Counted from the first letter of the stretch, positions 7,534-16,815 are shown. The stretch: DNA of 64,000 nucleotides from Streptomyces sp. JJ36 (GCF_021696945.1 NZ_JACYHE010000009.1:62001-126000), one strand, 5' to 3'. Notes: generated by a model from the letters alone, not told the origin. Translations and numbers: made by a program.

Positions 7534-9260
7534 CCGCCGCCATGAAGCGCACCCCCTCCGTCGTCCTCGGCCTGTGCTCGTACACCCACGACTCCTCGGC
7601 CGCCCTTCTCGTCGACGGTGAACTCGTCGGCTTCGTCGAGGAGGAACGCCTCTCCGAGCAGAAGCACACCAAGCTCTACCCGGCTCGCGCCGTGGGCTGG
7701 CTCCTCGACCAGGCCAAGCTGAGCGCCGGCGACGTGGACGCCGTCGCTTACAACTTCCAGCCCGCCCGCTACCTCGCCGAGTCGCCCGTCGCCCTGTGTA
7801 TGGCGCTCTCGTCGGCCACGCGCGACCGCAGCCTGGCTCGCGCCCACGGGTTCGCCAAGGTCGCCCTGCGCACCCGGCGGCGGCTGCGCGTCCTCGGCAG
7901 CCAGTTCCCCTCGGCCCGCGTCACATCGGTCCTGCACCACCGCGCCCACCAGCTCACGGCCTACACCGCCTCCGGCTGGGAGGAAGCGGCCGTGCTCGTC
8001 GTCGACAGCCTCGGCGAGCGGCAGACCACCACGATCGCCCACGGCCACGGCGTTCAGCACCCCCGCGTCCACACCCTGGAAGCGATCAACGACCCGGCCT
8101 CCCTCGGCTACGTGTACGGCGCCGTCACCGAGCACCTGGGCTGGCGGCGGGGCGACGAGGAAGGCACCGTCATGGCGCTGGCCGCCCTCGGCGACCCAGC
8201 CCGCTTCCGGCACCTGTTCACCACGGCCGTCCGCACGACGGCCACGGGCTTTCGCATCCACCCCGACTACTTCCCGACGCGCACCCTCACCTCGGGATAC
8301 CCGAGAACATCCCGGCGGTTCGTCGCCGAGACCTGCCCCGAGCGGCACCCGAGCGAGCCGCTCACGGACGTCCACCGAGCCCTGGCGGCTGCCCTTCAGG
8401 AGCGGACCGAGCAGGTGATGGTTCACCTTGCCCGCCGCGCCCGTGTGCTCACCGGCTCCCGGCGCCTGTGCGTGGGCGGCGGCGTCGCCACGAACTGCGT
8501 GAGCATCGGGAAGATCATCGAGGCTGACATCTTCGACGAGGTGTTCGTCCCGCCGGCACCGGGCGACGCCGGAACCGCGATCGGGGCCGCGCTCGCCGTC
8601 CACGTCGACGCGCGCACGCCTCGCCCGGTCGCCGGCATCGCACGCCACTGTTACCTGGGCCCCTCCTACGAGGACCAGCCCCTCGACCTGACCCCCTGGC
8701 CCGGCCTCCACCAGAAGACCCTCGGCATCGAGACCGCCGAGTTCCTCGCCGACCAGCTCGCCCACGGCGTGATCGCCGGACTCTTCCAGGGAGGGGTCGA
8801 AGCCGGGCCGCGTGCCCTGGGCAACCGCTCGATCCTCGCCTCCCCGCTGGAGCCCGGCGTCGTCGAGCGGCTCAACGCCACCGTGAAGTTCCGCGAGCCG
8901 TTCCGGCCCTTCGCCCCCATGGTCCCCGCCGAGCGAGCCGCCGAGTTCTTCACCCTCGGCCAGCCGGCCCCATACATGTCCATGGCCTCCGGGGTGACAG
9001 ACCTGACGCGCGAGCGGGTGCCGGCCATCGTGCACGCCAACGGCACCTCCCGCCTGCAGACCGTCACCCGGTCGCAGAACCCGTTCATGCACGCGGTGCT
9101 GACCGCTTTCGGCCGCCGAACCGGCATCCCCGTGCTGATCAACACCTCCCTCAACGTCAAGGGGAAACCGATCTGCGGGACGCCCGAGATGGCCCTGGAC
9201 TGCCTGGCCAACTCCGGCCTCGACGCCCTGCTCCTCGAAGGGCGGTGGATCACCAAATGA
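7530..9260 (+). CDS. O-carbamoyltransferase, NodU/CmcH/TobZ family
   Basis: 576 aa from GTG 7530, preceded by AGGGG and overlapping the previous stop (GTGA). The N-terminal Kae1-like domain shows GLCSYTHDSSAALLVDG, the metal-site histidines in LHHRAHQLTAY, and DSLGER. The YrdC-like/C-terminal part shows GGVATNC, GDAGTAIGAA and GGVEAGPRALGNRSILA. Family members transfer carbamoyl from carbamoyl phosphate, through carbamoyl-AMP, to a hydroxyl of an antibiotic or nodulation factor. Here the acceptor could be the hydroxymethyl group predicted for the upstream enzyme, or a sugar hydroxyl; this is inference. Confidence 0.9.
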   Translation: MTAAMKRTPSVVLGLCSYTHDSSAALLVDGELVGFVEEERLSEQKHTKLYPARAVGWLLDQAKLSAGDVDAVAYNFQPARYLAESPVALCMALSSATRDRSLARAHGFAKVALRTRRRLRVLGSQFPSARVTSVLHHRAHQLTAYTASGWEEAAVLVVDSLGERQTTTIAHGHGVQHPRVHTLEAINDPASLGYVYGAVTEHLGWRRGDEEGTVMALAALGDPARFRHLFTTAVRTTATGFRIHPDYFPTRTLTSGYPRTSRRFVAETCPERHPSEPLTDVHRALAAALQERTEQVMVHLARRARVLTGSRRLCVGGGVATNCVSIGKIIEADIFDEVFVPPAPGDAGTAIGAALAVHVDARTPRPVAGIARHCYLGPSYEDQPLDLTPWPGLHQKTLGIETAEFLADQLAHGVIAGLFQGGVEAGPRALGNRSILASPLEPGVVERLNATVKFREPFRPFAPMVPAERAAEFFTLGQPAPYMSMASGVTDLTRERVPAIVHANGTSRLQTVTRSQNPFMHAVLTAFGRRTGIPVLINTSLNVKGKPICGTPEMALDCLANSGLDALLLEGRWITK

Positions 9261-10309
9261 AGATCGGGTACAGCTTCTGGGGCTTCCTCGGCAACGGCGT
9301 CACCGACACCCCTGACGGAGGCCGCAGCCACCGCCGCCCCTTCATCGACGCCCTCCTTGCCCGCGGTCACGAAATCGTCTTCCTCCAGCCCGACCGCGAC
9401 CGCCTCGAAGCCGACGACGACCTCGGCGGTGCGTACACGTTCGACGACGGCCTGCCCAGCATCGACGTCCTGTTCCTCGAGTGGCGCTGGGCCATCCCCG
9501 GCCGCAACACCACCGTGTGCGGCAGTGAGGGGCACACCTGCGACCTACACCGGCAGGCCCAGCTCATCAACCACTACACGGCCCGGTCTCGTACGCCCAC
9601 CGTCATCTGGGACAAGGACCGCACCCTGCGCGCCGAGAGCGTGTGGCGCCGTACGGCCCACACCCGCGTCTGCGAGGCCGCGCTCGCGCCAACCCCCGGA
9701 GCGCACTCGCTGCTCTTCCCCGTCGCCGAGGACCTCCTCGCCCAGGCCGATCCCCTCACCCTGGCGGCGCGACCTCGGGATCTCGCGCTCGGCTACGTGG
9801 GCAACCAGTACGACCGCGACGAGTCCTTCGACCGTTTCTTCGCCCCGGCCGCTGCCCGCGTTGAGCACCTGGTCGCCGGGAAGTGGACGAAGACCAGCCG
9901 CTGGCCGCACGTCCGATTCGCGGGCCGGATCCCGTTCGAGGACGCTGCTGGCGTCTACGGCCGGTCCCTGGCCATGGTGCTCATGTTGCCCGAGCGGTAC
10001 GCCGCCGTCGGGCAGATGACCCAGCGCATCTTCGAGGCCGTGCTCGCCGGCTGCCTGCCGCTGGCCCCGGCGGACATCCGCTTCGCCGACCGGTTCGTCC
10101 CGAAGGAGCTGGTCGTGCGCTCCGGCAGCGACGTGCTCGAACGCCTCCCCTATCTGCGCGAGATCGCCGGCACCGAGCAGCACGCCGCCCTGATCGCCGC
10201 GTGCGTGGACCGGCTGCGTCTATTCGGCCTGTGTAAGCAGGTCAACACCCTGGAGTCCGTCCTGCACAGCCTCCTCCAGGCCACCGCGACCGAGCGGGGG
10301 GTTGCCTGA
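9257..10309 (+). CDS. CgeB-like glycosyltransferase
   Basis: 350 aa from ATG 9257 (ATGA overlap with the carbamoyltransferase). The N-terminus (KIGYSFWGFLGNG) and the second Rossmann half with GYVGNQYDRDESF, VRFAGRIPFEDAAGVYGRS and QMTQRIFEAVLAGCLPLA match spore-maturation CgeB-type GT-B glycosyltransferases. The donor is not predictable from sequence. It is translationally coupled within the cluster. About 97 nt with a perfect hairpin separate it from the next gene. Confidence 0.75.
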   Translation: MKIGYSFWGFLGNGVTDTPDGGRSHRRPFIDALLARGHEIVFLQPDRDRLEADDDLGGAYTFDDGLPSIDVLFLEWRWAIPGRNTTVCGSEGHTCDLHRQAQLINHYTARSRTPTVIWDKDRTLRAESVWRRTAHTRVCEAALAPTPGAHSLLFPVAEDLLAQADPLTLAARPRDLALGYVGNQYDRDESFDRFFAPAAARVEHLVAGKWTKTSRWPHVRFAGRIPFEDAAGVYGRSLAMVLMLPERYAAVGQMTQRIFEAVLAGCLPLAPADIRFADRFVPKELVVRSGSDVLERLPYLREIAGTEQHAALIAACVDRLRLFGLCKQVNTLESVLHSLLQATATERGVA

Positions 10310-10340
10310 TGCAGACCGCTCGATCGACCACGGCGCGCGG

Positions 10341-10365
10341 ATCCTCCGGGCGCGTCCCGGAGGAT
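10341..10365 (+). terminator. Perfect 10-bp hairpin between cluster genes
   Basis: ATCCTCCGGG at 10341-10350 pairs with CCCGGAGGAT at 10356-10365 around a 5-nt loop (CGCGT). There is no T-tract. It sits in the only sizeable gap inside the otherwise overlapping operon, 40 nt before the kinase start. It could be an intrinsic terminator without U-tail, an RNA-processing site, or an operator. Confidence 0.5.
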
Positions 10366-10405
10366 GGGCTCGCCGGACACCCGAACCTCTCTACGCTGGA
10401 GCACC

Positions 10406-10915
10406 ATGAAGAAGGTCGCCATCGTCGGCTGCGGAGGCAGCGGCAAATCCCACGTGGCCCGCGAACTGGGCAGGATCCTCGACGCCCCGGTGACACACCT
10501 GGACGCCGCGTTCTACGACGACGAGTGGAACGCGTTGCCGATGGACAAGTTCACCGACGTCCAGCGCGAGCTGGTCGCGCAGCCGCGGTGGGTGATCGAC
10601 GGCAACTACAACTCGACGCTGCAGGTACGGCTCGAAGCCTGCGACACGGTGGTCCTGATGGACGTGTCGACCGTGGCGGCGCTGTACGGGATCTTCTCCC
10701 GGCAGATCCGGCACGGGGCCGGGCACAAGGGCAACGGAGTACACAACCGCATCCACTGGGGCGTGATCAAGTACGTCGCCACGTACCGGCGCAAGATGCG
10801 GCCCCGCGTGATGGCGAAGATCGAGGAGTTCGGCTCCGGCACCGACGTAGTGCTGCTGGCCAACCGGCGTCAGACGCGCCGCTGGCTGCGGAAGGTCGCC
10901 GCCGAGCAGTCCTGA
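10406..10915 (+). CDS. P-loop kinase (adenylate-kinase/FlaR-like)
   Basis: 169 aa from ATG 10406, with TGGAG at 10397-10401 as ribosome binding site. The Walker A is VAIVGCGGSGKSHVA at residues 4-18. DAAFYDDEWN and WVIDGNYNSTL follow the pattern of the small topology-modulation/FlaR group of adenylate-kinase-like NTPases. The C-terminal RRKMRPRVMAKIEEF is a basic helix. In a pathway that may build unusual nucleotides it could be a nucleoside or nucleotide kinase. Substrate prediction is weak. Confidence 0.75.
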   Translation: MKKVAIVGCGGSGKSHVARELGRILDAPVTHLDAAFYDDEWNALPMDKFTDVQRELVAQPRWVIDGNYNSTLQVRLEACDTVVLMDVSTVAALYGIFSRQIRHGAGHKGNGVHNRIHWGVIKYVATYRRKMRPRVMAKIEEFGSGTDVVLLANRRQTRRWLRKVAAEQS

Positions 10916-10946
10916 CCGGCCCGCGCCCCCGGCCAGGGGGTGCGGC

Positions 10947-11798
10947 ATGAACGAGCCCAACCCGTTCCTGGACCCCGCCCGACAGTCGGAGCTGTACGGA
11001 CACGCCTCTCGGCTGGCCGGGCGCACCAGCGCCCTGATGCGCGCCAAGACCGCCGGCCACCCGGTGCCCGAGACGATCGTCAGCCTGGTGCAGACCCATC
11101 ACGCCCGGCCCGACCGGCTCGGCGTGGTGCTCGACATCGGCTGCGGTCGTGGCACGAGCAGCCGCGTCATCGCCGAGCAGCTCCGGCCCGAGCGCCTCGT
11201 GGGGCTGGACGCCGCCCCCTCCCTGCTCGCCCAGGCACGCGAGCGCGCCAAGGACTTGCCCGACAGCACGGTGGACTTCGTCGAAGGCGACTTCCACGAC
11301 CTTCCTCTGCCAGACGGGTCGAGCGACATCGTCGTCGCGGCGTTCTGCCTCTACCACTCGCCGCGCCCCCAGGACGTCGTCGGACAGATTGCCAGGGTCC
11401 TCGCCCCCGGTGGTGTGGCCGTGCTCGTCACCAAGGGCCTCGACAGCTACCGGGAGATGGACCAGCTGGTCGCCGCCGCCGGCCTCGATCCGCGTGCCGC
11501 CCAGCACGAGAGCCTCTACACCGCAGCCCACAGCGGCAACCTCGCCGACGTGGCCGCCTCCTCGCTCGACGTGATCGCCGTCCTGGACGAGGAGCACGTC
11601 TTCACCTTCGACGGCCACGACCACACGGCGCAGTACCTGGCCACCAACCCCAAGTACGACCTGGCGCCCGGCCTGTACGGCAACCCCGGTGCCCTGGCGG
11701 CGACCCTGCACGAGTTCCTTCCCGACCAGCCGCTGACCACCCGGTCCCGGATCACCTTCGTCGTCGCCCAGCCGAAGGAGGGAGGAGAGCCGGCATGA
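10947..11798 (+). CDS. Class I SAM-dependent methyltransferase
   Basis: 283 aa, ATG 10947 after AGGGGG. The SAM-binding motif I is VVLDIGCGRGTSSRVIA (about residues 60-76), the acidic motif II is LVGLDAAPSLL, and the post-motif VDFVEGDFHDLPLPDGS precedes VVAAFCLYH. This is the UbiE/COQ5-like Methyltransf_11 pattern. The next gene overlaps by 4 nt. Together with the SAH-hydrolase-like gene downstream it suggests a methylation step in the pathway. Confidence 0.85.
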   Translation: MNEPNPFLDPARQSELYGHASRLAGRTSALMRAKTAGHPVPETIVSLVQTHHARPDRLGVVLDIGCGRGTSSRVIAEQLRPERLVGLDAAPSLLAQARERAKDLPDSTVDFVEGDFHDLPLPDGSSDIVVAAFCLYHSPRPQDVVGQIARVLAPGGVAVLVTKGLDSYREMDQLVAAAGLDPRAAQHESLYTAAHSGNLADVAASSLDVIAVLDEEHVFTFDGHDHTAQYLATNPKYDLAPGLYGNPGALAATLHEFLPDQPLTTRSRITFVVAQPKEGGEPA

Positions 11799-12553
11799 GC
11801 CCCGCCTCGTTCACCAAGCACTACGCGGAACCGGAGCGCGCGGCGGGGGCGGTGCGCCACTACCGGTGGCTCACCGCGCACGCCAAGCGGCTGCGGCAGC
11901 CGGTCCTCCACACTGCCGGACCGCGGTTCCTGACGTTCGAACGGATCGAGGGCCGCCCCGTACGTCCCGAGGACCTCCCGCGCGTGGCAGAACTGCTCGG
12001 CCACGCCCACGGTGCCGCCTGGGCCAGCGACCTGCACTCCGCGTCGCTGGACACCCCGCACCACTTCGAGGACGGCACGCAGTTTGACGACTACCTAGGT
12101 CCCCGGGAGGTCGCTCTACGGCGACGCCACGAGCAGGGCTACCTGCCCAACAAGACGGCCCTACACGCGATGCTCGGCCTGCTGCAGGCGACCGCCGAGG
12201 GCCCGTGCGCCTTCTACAAGGACAGCAACCCGCGGAACTTCATCATCACCGCACAAGACATCGTCGCCGTCGACACCGACGACCTGTCCCTCGCCCCGCT
12301 GGGCTACGACCTCGCCAAGCTCGTCGCGACGCTCCACCTGACCTACGGGCCGCTCACGGACCAAGCCATCACTACCGCCCTGCTCGCGTACAACTCGGCA
12401 GCCCGACGCTACGACGCCCGGCTGGGCACGACGGACCGGGGCCAGCTCGACAGCTTCCTGGGCCTGCACGCCGTGCTCACCGCCCCGTACGTCGGCCGCA
12501 ACGGCTACCACTACAGCCTGCCCCTCCGTTTCACGCACCGAGGAGCCTCATGA
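11795..12553 (+). CDS. APH-type phosphotransferase (first of two)
   Basis: 252 aa, ATG overlapping the upstream TGA. It has the kinase C-lobe: the Brenner-like motif CAFYKDSNPRNFII (D and N of the catalytic loop; the first His is replaced by Tyr), then VAVDTDDLSLAPLGYDLAKL as the metal-binding DxD-type loop. The N-lobe is short. It belongs to the aminoglycoside/choline-kinase-like fold and probably phosphorylates a small hydroxylated substrate. It overlaps the histidine phosphatase gene. Confidence 0.7.
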   Translation: MSPASFTKHYAEPERAAGAVRHYRWLTAHAKRLRQPVLHTAGPRFLTFERIEGRPVRPEDLPRVAELLGHAHGAAWASDLHSASLDTPHHFEDGTQFDDYLGPREVALRRRHEQGYLPNKTALHAMLGLLQATAEGPCAFYKDSNPRNFIITAQDIVAVDTDDLSLAPLGYDLAKLVATLHLTYGPLTDQAITTALLAYNSAARRYDARLGTTDRGQLDSFLGLHAVLTAPYVGRNGYHYSLPLRFTHRGAS

Positions 12554-13206
12554 TCACCACCGAACTCGTCTTCGTCCGGCACGGCCAGGCCCAGTGCAAC
12601 GCCGACGGCCTGGTCGGGGGCCCGCGCACCTGCTCCGGCCTGACCGACCTCGGCTACGCCCAAGCCGAACAGGCCGCACGCCGCCTGGCCACCGAGCACC
12701 TGAAGAAGCCCTTCGACGTCATCTACACCGGCCCGCGGATTCGCCTCGTCCAGACCGGCGAGATCATCGCCCAGACGCTCCAGATCCCCGTGCTCCACGA
12801 CGAGCGACTCGACGGCCCGGTCCACGGCGACGCCGACGGCCAGCCCTGGGACGCGGTCAAGACGGCCGCCGACGGCGGGCCGCACGCCCACCCCGACACG
12901 CCCTGGGCAAACGGCTCCGACACCTGGAACGGGTTCCTGAAGCGCGCCAGCAGGAACCTGAGCCAGCTCATCGAGGAGAACCACGGCAAGCGCGTCGTCT
13001 TCGCCGCCCACGGGGAGACGGTGATCACCGCACACACCCTGCTGCTCGGCATCCCGATCGGCTCGCCCGCCGGATTCACCCACAACCACGCCTCGATCAC
13101 CCGCTGGCAGCACCACCGCAACCGCCTGGGCCAGACCCGCTGGATGCTCGACCGGCACAACGACACCGAGCACCTCAGCCTCCTCACGCCGGAGCCGACC
13201 CCGTGA
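12550..13206 (+). CDS. Histidine phosphatase superfamily protein
   Basis: 218 aa, ATG overlapping the upstream stop. The catalytic LVFVRHGQAQCNADG motif at residues 6-20 contains the RHG phospho-histidine. TGPRIRLVQTGEII corresponds to the second phosphate-binding Arg, and VVFAAHGETVIT carries the second catalytic His. These are phosphoglycerate-mutase-like phosphatases that remove phosphate from sugar or nucleotide intermediates. It lies between two phosphotransferase genes, so phosphorylation and dephosphorylation are both encoded here. Confidence 0.85.
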   Translation: MITTELVFVRHGQAQCNADGLVGGPRTCSGLTDLGYAQAEQAARRLATEHLKKPFDVIYTGPRIRLVQTGEIIAQTLQIPVLHDERLDGPVHGDADGQPWDAVKTAADGGPHAHPDTPWANGSDTWNGFLKRASRNLSQLIEENHGKRVVFAAHGETVITAHTLLLGIPIGSPAGFTHNHASITRWQHHRNRLGQTRWMLDRHNDTEHLSLLTPEPTP

Positions 13207-14039
13207 TCGCGACCTCGCGCGACCCCCGGATACAACTGGCGCACCTCCGCCTCGGCACAGTCGACATCGCTGCGGACCCCGCGCTCCCGCCCCGCGTCGT
13301 ACGCCTGGTGGCCGGTGACGGGCGTCAGTACATCGCGAAGCAGCACGCGGAGCGAGACCGGTACGCCGGAGAACTCCACGCCTACGTGGCGTGGGCCGCC
13401 CATCTGACCGGTCACGCGCCGGAGTTGGTCGGTCGGGACGACGCCACCCGCACCCTGCTGCTCACCGCACTTGCAGGTGACCGGGCGGACGCCTTCGCTC
13501 CGGGCTCGCCGGAGGAGGAGCTGGCCCACCACGAGGCCGGCCACGTGCTGGGCAAGCTGCACCGAGCCACGGCCATGCCCCAGGGCGGTGCCGTCGGCGC
13601 CTCACTCGCCGAGCGGTTCCAGGGGTGGATCGACCGGGCCGTCCACGCCGATCTGCTCGACGCGGCCGAGGAGAACCTGTTGAAGCACCACGCGGTCATC
13701 CTGGGCACCAGCCACATGGACAGCGCGATCTGCCACCTCGACTACCAGCCGCGCAACTGGCTGCTCGGCGACACCTTCGGCATCTACGACTTCGAGCACA
13801 TGCGACGCGACGCCAGGGTCCGCGACTTCGCCCGGCTCGAATTCCGACGCTGGCAGGCCGCCCCCCACCTCCGCACCGCCTTCTTCGACGGCTACGGACG
13901 CTCACCCAACGACCTCGAACGACGCCTCCTGGAGTCCTTCGGCGCCATCGAGGCGGCCACAGCCCTGGTCAAGGGCCACCAGGAGAACGACGCCGCGCTC
14001 AGCGCGCACGGCAGAACCGTCCTGTCGCGGCTCGCCTGA
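13203..14039 (+). CDS. APH-type phosphotransferase (second of two)
   Basis: 278 aa from GTG 13203 (GTGA overlap). The N-lobe strand RQYIAKQH contains the ATP-binding Lys, and EAGHVLGKLHRA marks the helix before the C-lobe. SAICHLDYQPRNWLL is a full Brenner motif (H-x-D-x4-N), and FGIYDFEHMRRD is the DFE metal-binding motif. The active site is more canonical than in the first phosphotransferase. Typical substrates of the family are aminoglycosides, choline, homoserine or sugars; the cluster substrate is unknown. Confidence 0.75.
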   Translation: MIATSRDPRIQLAHLRLGTVDIAADPALPPRVVRLVAGDGRQYIAKQHAERDRYAGELHAYVAWAAHLTGHAPELVGRDDATRTLLLTALAGDRADAFAPGSPEEELAHHEAGHVLGKLHRATAMPQGGAVGASLAERFQGWIDRAVHADLLDAAEENLLKHHAVILGTSHMDSAICHLDYQPRNWLLGDTFGIYDFEHMRRDARVRDFARLEFRRWQAAPHLRTAFFDGYGRSPNDLERRLLESFGAIEAATALVKGHQENDAALSAHGRTVLSRLA

Positions 14040-14074
14040 CCAGCCCCTTAGACGACACCACTCTGGAGATCTCC

Positions 14075-15073
14075 GTGCCACAGCACGAGCAGCCCCCGAC
14101 CAACGCTTCCCCCCGACGGGCCGTGGTGACCGGCTCCGCCGGATTCATCGGCTCCCACCTCGCCCACGCCCTCGTCCAGGCCGGCACCACCGTGATCGGC
14201 GTGGACCGCCGAGACCCGTCTACCGACCCGACGGCCGCCGCCAACCTCGCCGCGCTGCGGGGGCGCCCGGGATACCACCACGTCACGGCCGACCTCCTCC
14301 ACTGCGCGATCGACCCGATCCTGATCGACGCCGACACCGTCTTCCACCTCGCCGGCATCCCCGGCGTACGGCCCTCGTGGGGACCGCAGTTCGGCGACTA
14401 CCTCGCGTCCAACGTGCTGGCCACCCACCGCGTCCTCGAAGCCTCCACCCGGATCGGCGTATCCCGGCTAGTCGTAGCCTCCTCCTCCAGCGTCTACGGC
14501 CCGACCGACGGCGACGCGAGTCGCGAGACCGACCGCCCCAACCCCGCCTCCCCGTACGCCGTGACCAAGCTGGCTGAGGAGCAGCTCTGCCTCGCCTACG
14601 CCGAGCGCCCCGTCGGCCCCAGCGTCGTCGCCCTGCGGTACTTCACCGTCTACGGCCCCCGGCAGCGCGCCGACATGTTCACCCACCGCGCCCTGTACGC
14701 CGCCCTGACCGGACAGCCCCTGCGCCTGTACGGAGACGGCCACCAGCGCCGCGACTTCACCTATGTCGACGACGTGGTCGCCGCCACGATCGCCGCCGGC
14801 ATCGTTCCGAACGCGCACGGCCCCATCAACGTCGGCGGCGGCTCGAACGCATCGCTGCTGGACGTGATCAACATCGCCACCAGCCTCACCGGCCGCGAGA
14901 TCCAGCTTCACCAGGACCACGTGCGCAATGGGGACGTCCTCCTCACGCGTGCCGACCCCGGCCGTGCGGGAGAGGTCCTCGGCTGGCAGCCGCGCGTCGA
15001 CCTCAACAGCGGACTGCGCGCCCACATGCAGGCTCTGGCCGCCCCGGTGCCGGACTACAGCCGTGCCGCCTAG
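14075..15073 (+). CDS. NAD-dependent sugar epimerase/dehydratase (extended SDR)
   Basis: 332 aa from GTG 14075, with GGAG at 14065-14068. The NAD-binding motif is VVTGSAGFIGSHLA (about residues 17-30). The catalytic Ser lies in VVASSSSVYGPT and the catalytic pair is SPYAVTKLAEEQ (YxxxK). VALRYFTVYGPRQR and FTYVDDVV are typical of UDP-glucose 4-epimerase and UDP-glucuronate epimerase/decarboxylase-like enzymes. It presumably works on an NDP-sugar for the cluster's glycosyltransferases. Confidence 0.85.
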   Translation: MPQHEQPPTNASPRRAVVTGSAGFIGSHLAHALVQAGTTVIGVDRRDPSTDPTAAANLAALRGRPGYHHVTADLLHCAIDPILIDADTVFHLAGIPGVRPSWGPQFGDYLASNVLATHRVLEASTRIGVSRLVVASSSSVYGPTDGDASRETDRPNPASPYAVTKLAEEQLCLAYAERPVGPSVVALRYFTVYGPRQRADMFTHRALYAALTGQPLRLYGDGHQRRDFTYVDDVVAATIAAGIVPNAHGPINVGGGSNASLLDVINIATSLTGREIQLHQDHVRNGDVLLTRADPGRAGEVLGWQPRVDLNSGLRAHMQALAAPVPDYSRAA

Positions 15074-15104
15074 GCGTACCCGTCGGATCATGAGAGGAGT
15101 GCTC

Positions 15105-16226
15105 ATGGAAACCCCCGAGCGAGCACGGCTGGACGCCTTCTTCCGGAGGATCACCACGCAGTTCCCCGCCGGTCAGGCGATCACGACGCTGGTCATCACC
15201 CACCTCCTCCCGGAACGACCTGCGTTCTTGCGCGCCATGACCGCGGTGTCCACGATCGGCGCCGTCCTTCCCAAGCCCCGGTCGATCCACCAGCCGACCC
15301 TCGACACCGTCCGCCGCGCCCTGCCGGTCCACGACCTGAGCCGGGAGCGGTTCACCGACGAGACCCAGGCCCTGCACTACCTGGAGGACACGGCCGGTGG
15401 CCAGGACGTCGTCCTGGTCGACATCGGCGGGTACTTCGCGGCCAGCCTCGACACCCTCGTGAACAAGTTCTCCGGCCGCATCCTCGGCGTCGTCGAGGAC
15501 ACCGAAAATGGACACCAGCGGTACGCGGCTCTTGGCTCGCTGCCGTGCCCGGTCGTGTCCGTGGCCCGCTCACCGCTCAAGGACTGCGAGGACCACCTCG
15601 TCGGCCGGTCCATCGTGTTCTCCACCGACGCCCTCGTCCGCGCCCGCGGGGACATCCTCACGAGCCGCAGCGCCTGCGTCATCGGCTTCGGCAAGATCGG
15701 CCGCTCGATTGCGCAGACCCTGCGCGCCCAGGACCTGCGCGTCACCGTGTACGACAACGACGCGGTCAAGCGGGTACAGGCGCACGCCCTCGGCTTCCGC
15801 ACCAGCGCGTCCACTACCGAGGCCGTCCACGACGCGGAACTCGTCCTGTGCGCCACCGGCAATCTCGCCCTCCGGCACGAGGATTTCGCCGCCCTGCGCA
15901 ACGGCGCGTACCTCGGATCGGTGACTTCCTCCGAGGACGAACTCGAACTCGGCAGTCTCGACGACCTCTACGAACGCCAGTCTGTCGGACCCCAGTTGAC
16001 CCGATACGAGGTCACCGGCCATTACTTCTACGTTCTCGCCGACGGCGGTGCCGTCAACTTCGTGCACGGCGCCGCCGTCGGCATCTACATCCACCTCGTC
16101 CAGGCCGAGATACTCGCCGCCACCGCCGCACTCAGCCACGCGCGATTCCAACCCGGACTGCACGAGATGCCGGCGGCTGACCGCGACACCATCGCCAGAA
16201 CCTGGCTCCGCCACTTCGAAAGGTGA
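15105..16226 (+). CDS. S-adenosylhomocysteine-hydrolase-like NAD-binding protein
   Basis: 373 aa from ATG 15105, 5 nt after GAGAGGAG. The Rossmann segment SACVIGFGKIGRSIAQTL, VTVYDNDAVKRVQAHALGF and LVLCATGNLAL resembles the NAD domain of adenosylhomocysteinase. The protein is about 60-100 residues shorter than true AHCY and lacks an obvious catalytic HP/Lys pair in the substrate domain. It may be a divergent cofactor-bound enzyme acting on an adenosine-like or C3'-oxidised nucleoside substrate, not a housekeeping SAH hydrolase. It overlaps the Nudix gene (GTGA). Confidence 0.65.
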   Translation: METPERARLDAFFRRITTQFPAGQAITTLVITHLLPERPAFLRAMTAVSTIGAVLPKPRSIHQPTLDTVRRALPVHDLSRERFTDETQALHYLEDTAGGQDVVLVDIGGYFAASLDTLVNKFSGRILGVVEDTENGHQRYAALGSLPCPVVSVARSPLKDCEDHLVGRSIVFSTDALVRARGDILTSRSACVIGFGKIGRSIAQTLRAQDLRVTVYDNDAVKRVQAHALGFRTSASTTEAVHDAELVLCATGNLALRHEDFAALRNGAYLGSVTSSEDELELGSLDDLYERQSVGPQLTRYEVTGHYFYVLADGGAVNFVHGAAVGIYIHLVQAEILAATAALSHARFQPGLHEMPAADRDTIARTWLRHFER

Positions 16227-16783
16227 CCTCGTTGCCCCCCTCCACCGAACACATCCGCGCCGTCACCGAGGCGTACCTCGGCCGCCACCCGGACGAACGC
16301 GGCACCCTGAAGATGCTGTTCGCAGCCCTCACCGGCGGGGACGATCCCACCAGCCGCAAGACCTTCCCCGCCCACGTGACCTGCAGCGCCATCCTCATCA
16401 ACGATCAACGGCATGTGCTCCACATCGCGCACAAGGCGTCCGGGAAACTGCTGGCGCCCGGCGGGCACAACGAACCATCCGACCAGCACCTGCGTGACGC
16501 CGCCCTGCGCGAACTGCACGAGGAGGCCGGCATCCCGCCCAGCGCCGTTGTCCCCCTCGCCGGCCACGAGGACATCCCCTTCGACATCGACGTGCACGCG
16601 ATCGACGCGAACCCGTCGAAGAAGGAGCCGGCCCACCACCACGTGGACTTCCGCTGGGCCTTCCACCTCGGGGCCGATCACGCGGTGACGCTGCAGCAGG
16701 AGGAGGTCGACGGTTACCAGTGGCAGCCGTTCGCAACCACCGCCTCACCCACCATCCGCGCCAAGCTCGCCCAACTCCCCTGA
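16223..16783 (+). CDS. Nudix hydrolase
   Basis: 186 aa from GTG 16223, overlapping the previous stop. The C-terminal half of the Nudix box is intact (LRELHEEAGI), while the first half (GGHNEPSDQHL) is off consensus by one residue and has Gln or Asp at the first Glu position. About 45 residues precede the Nudix core. Nudix enzymes cleave nucleoside diphosphates linked to another moiety, so a role in recycling or trimming an NDP-linked intermediate is plausible. Confidence 0.8.
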   Translation: MTSLPPSTEHIRAVTEAYLGRHPDERGTLKMLFAALTGGDDPTSRKTFPAHVTCSAILINDQRHVLHIAHKASGKLLAPGGHNEPSDQHLRDAALRELHEEAGIPPSAVVPLAGHEDIPFDIDVHAIDANPSKKEPAHHHVDFRWAFHLGADHAVTLQQEEVDGYQWQPFATTASPTIRAKLAQLP

Positions 16784-16815
16784 AGCCACCCGACCCCGAC
16801 CACCAGGAGGACGCC

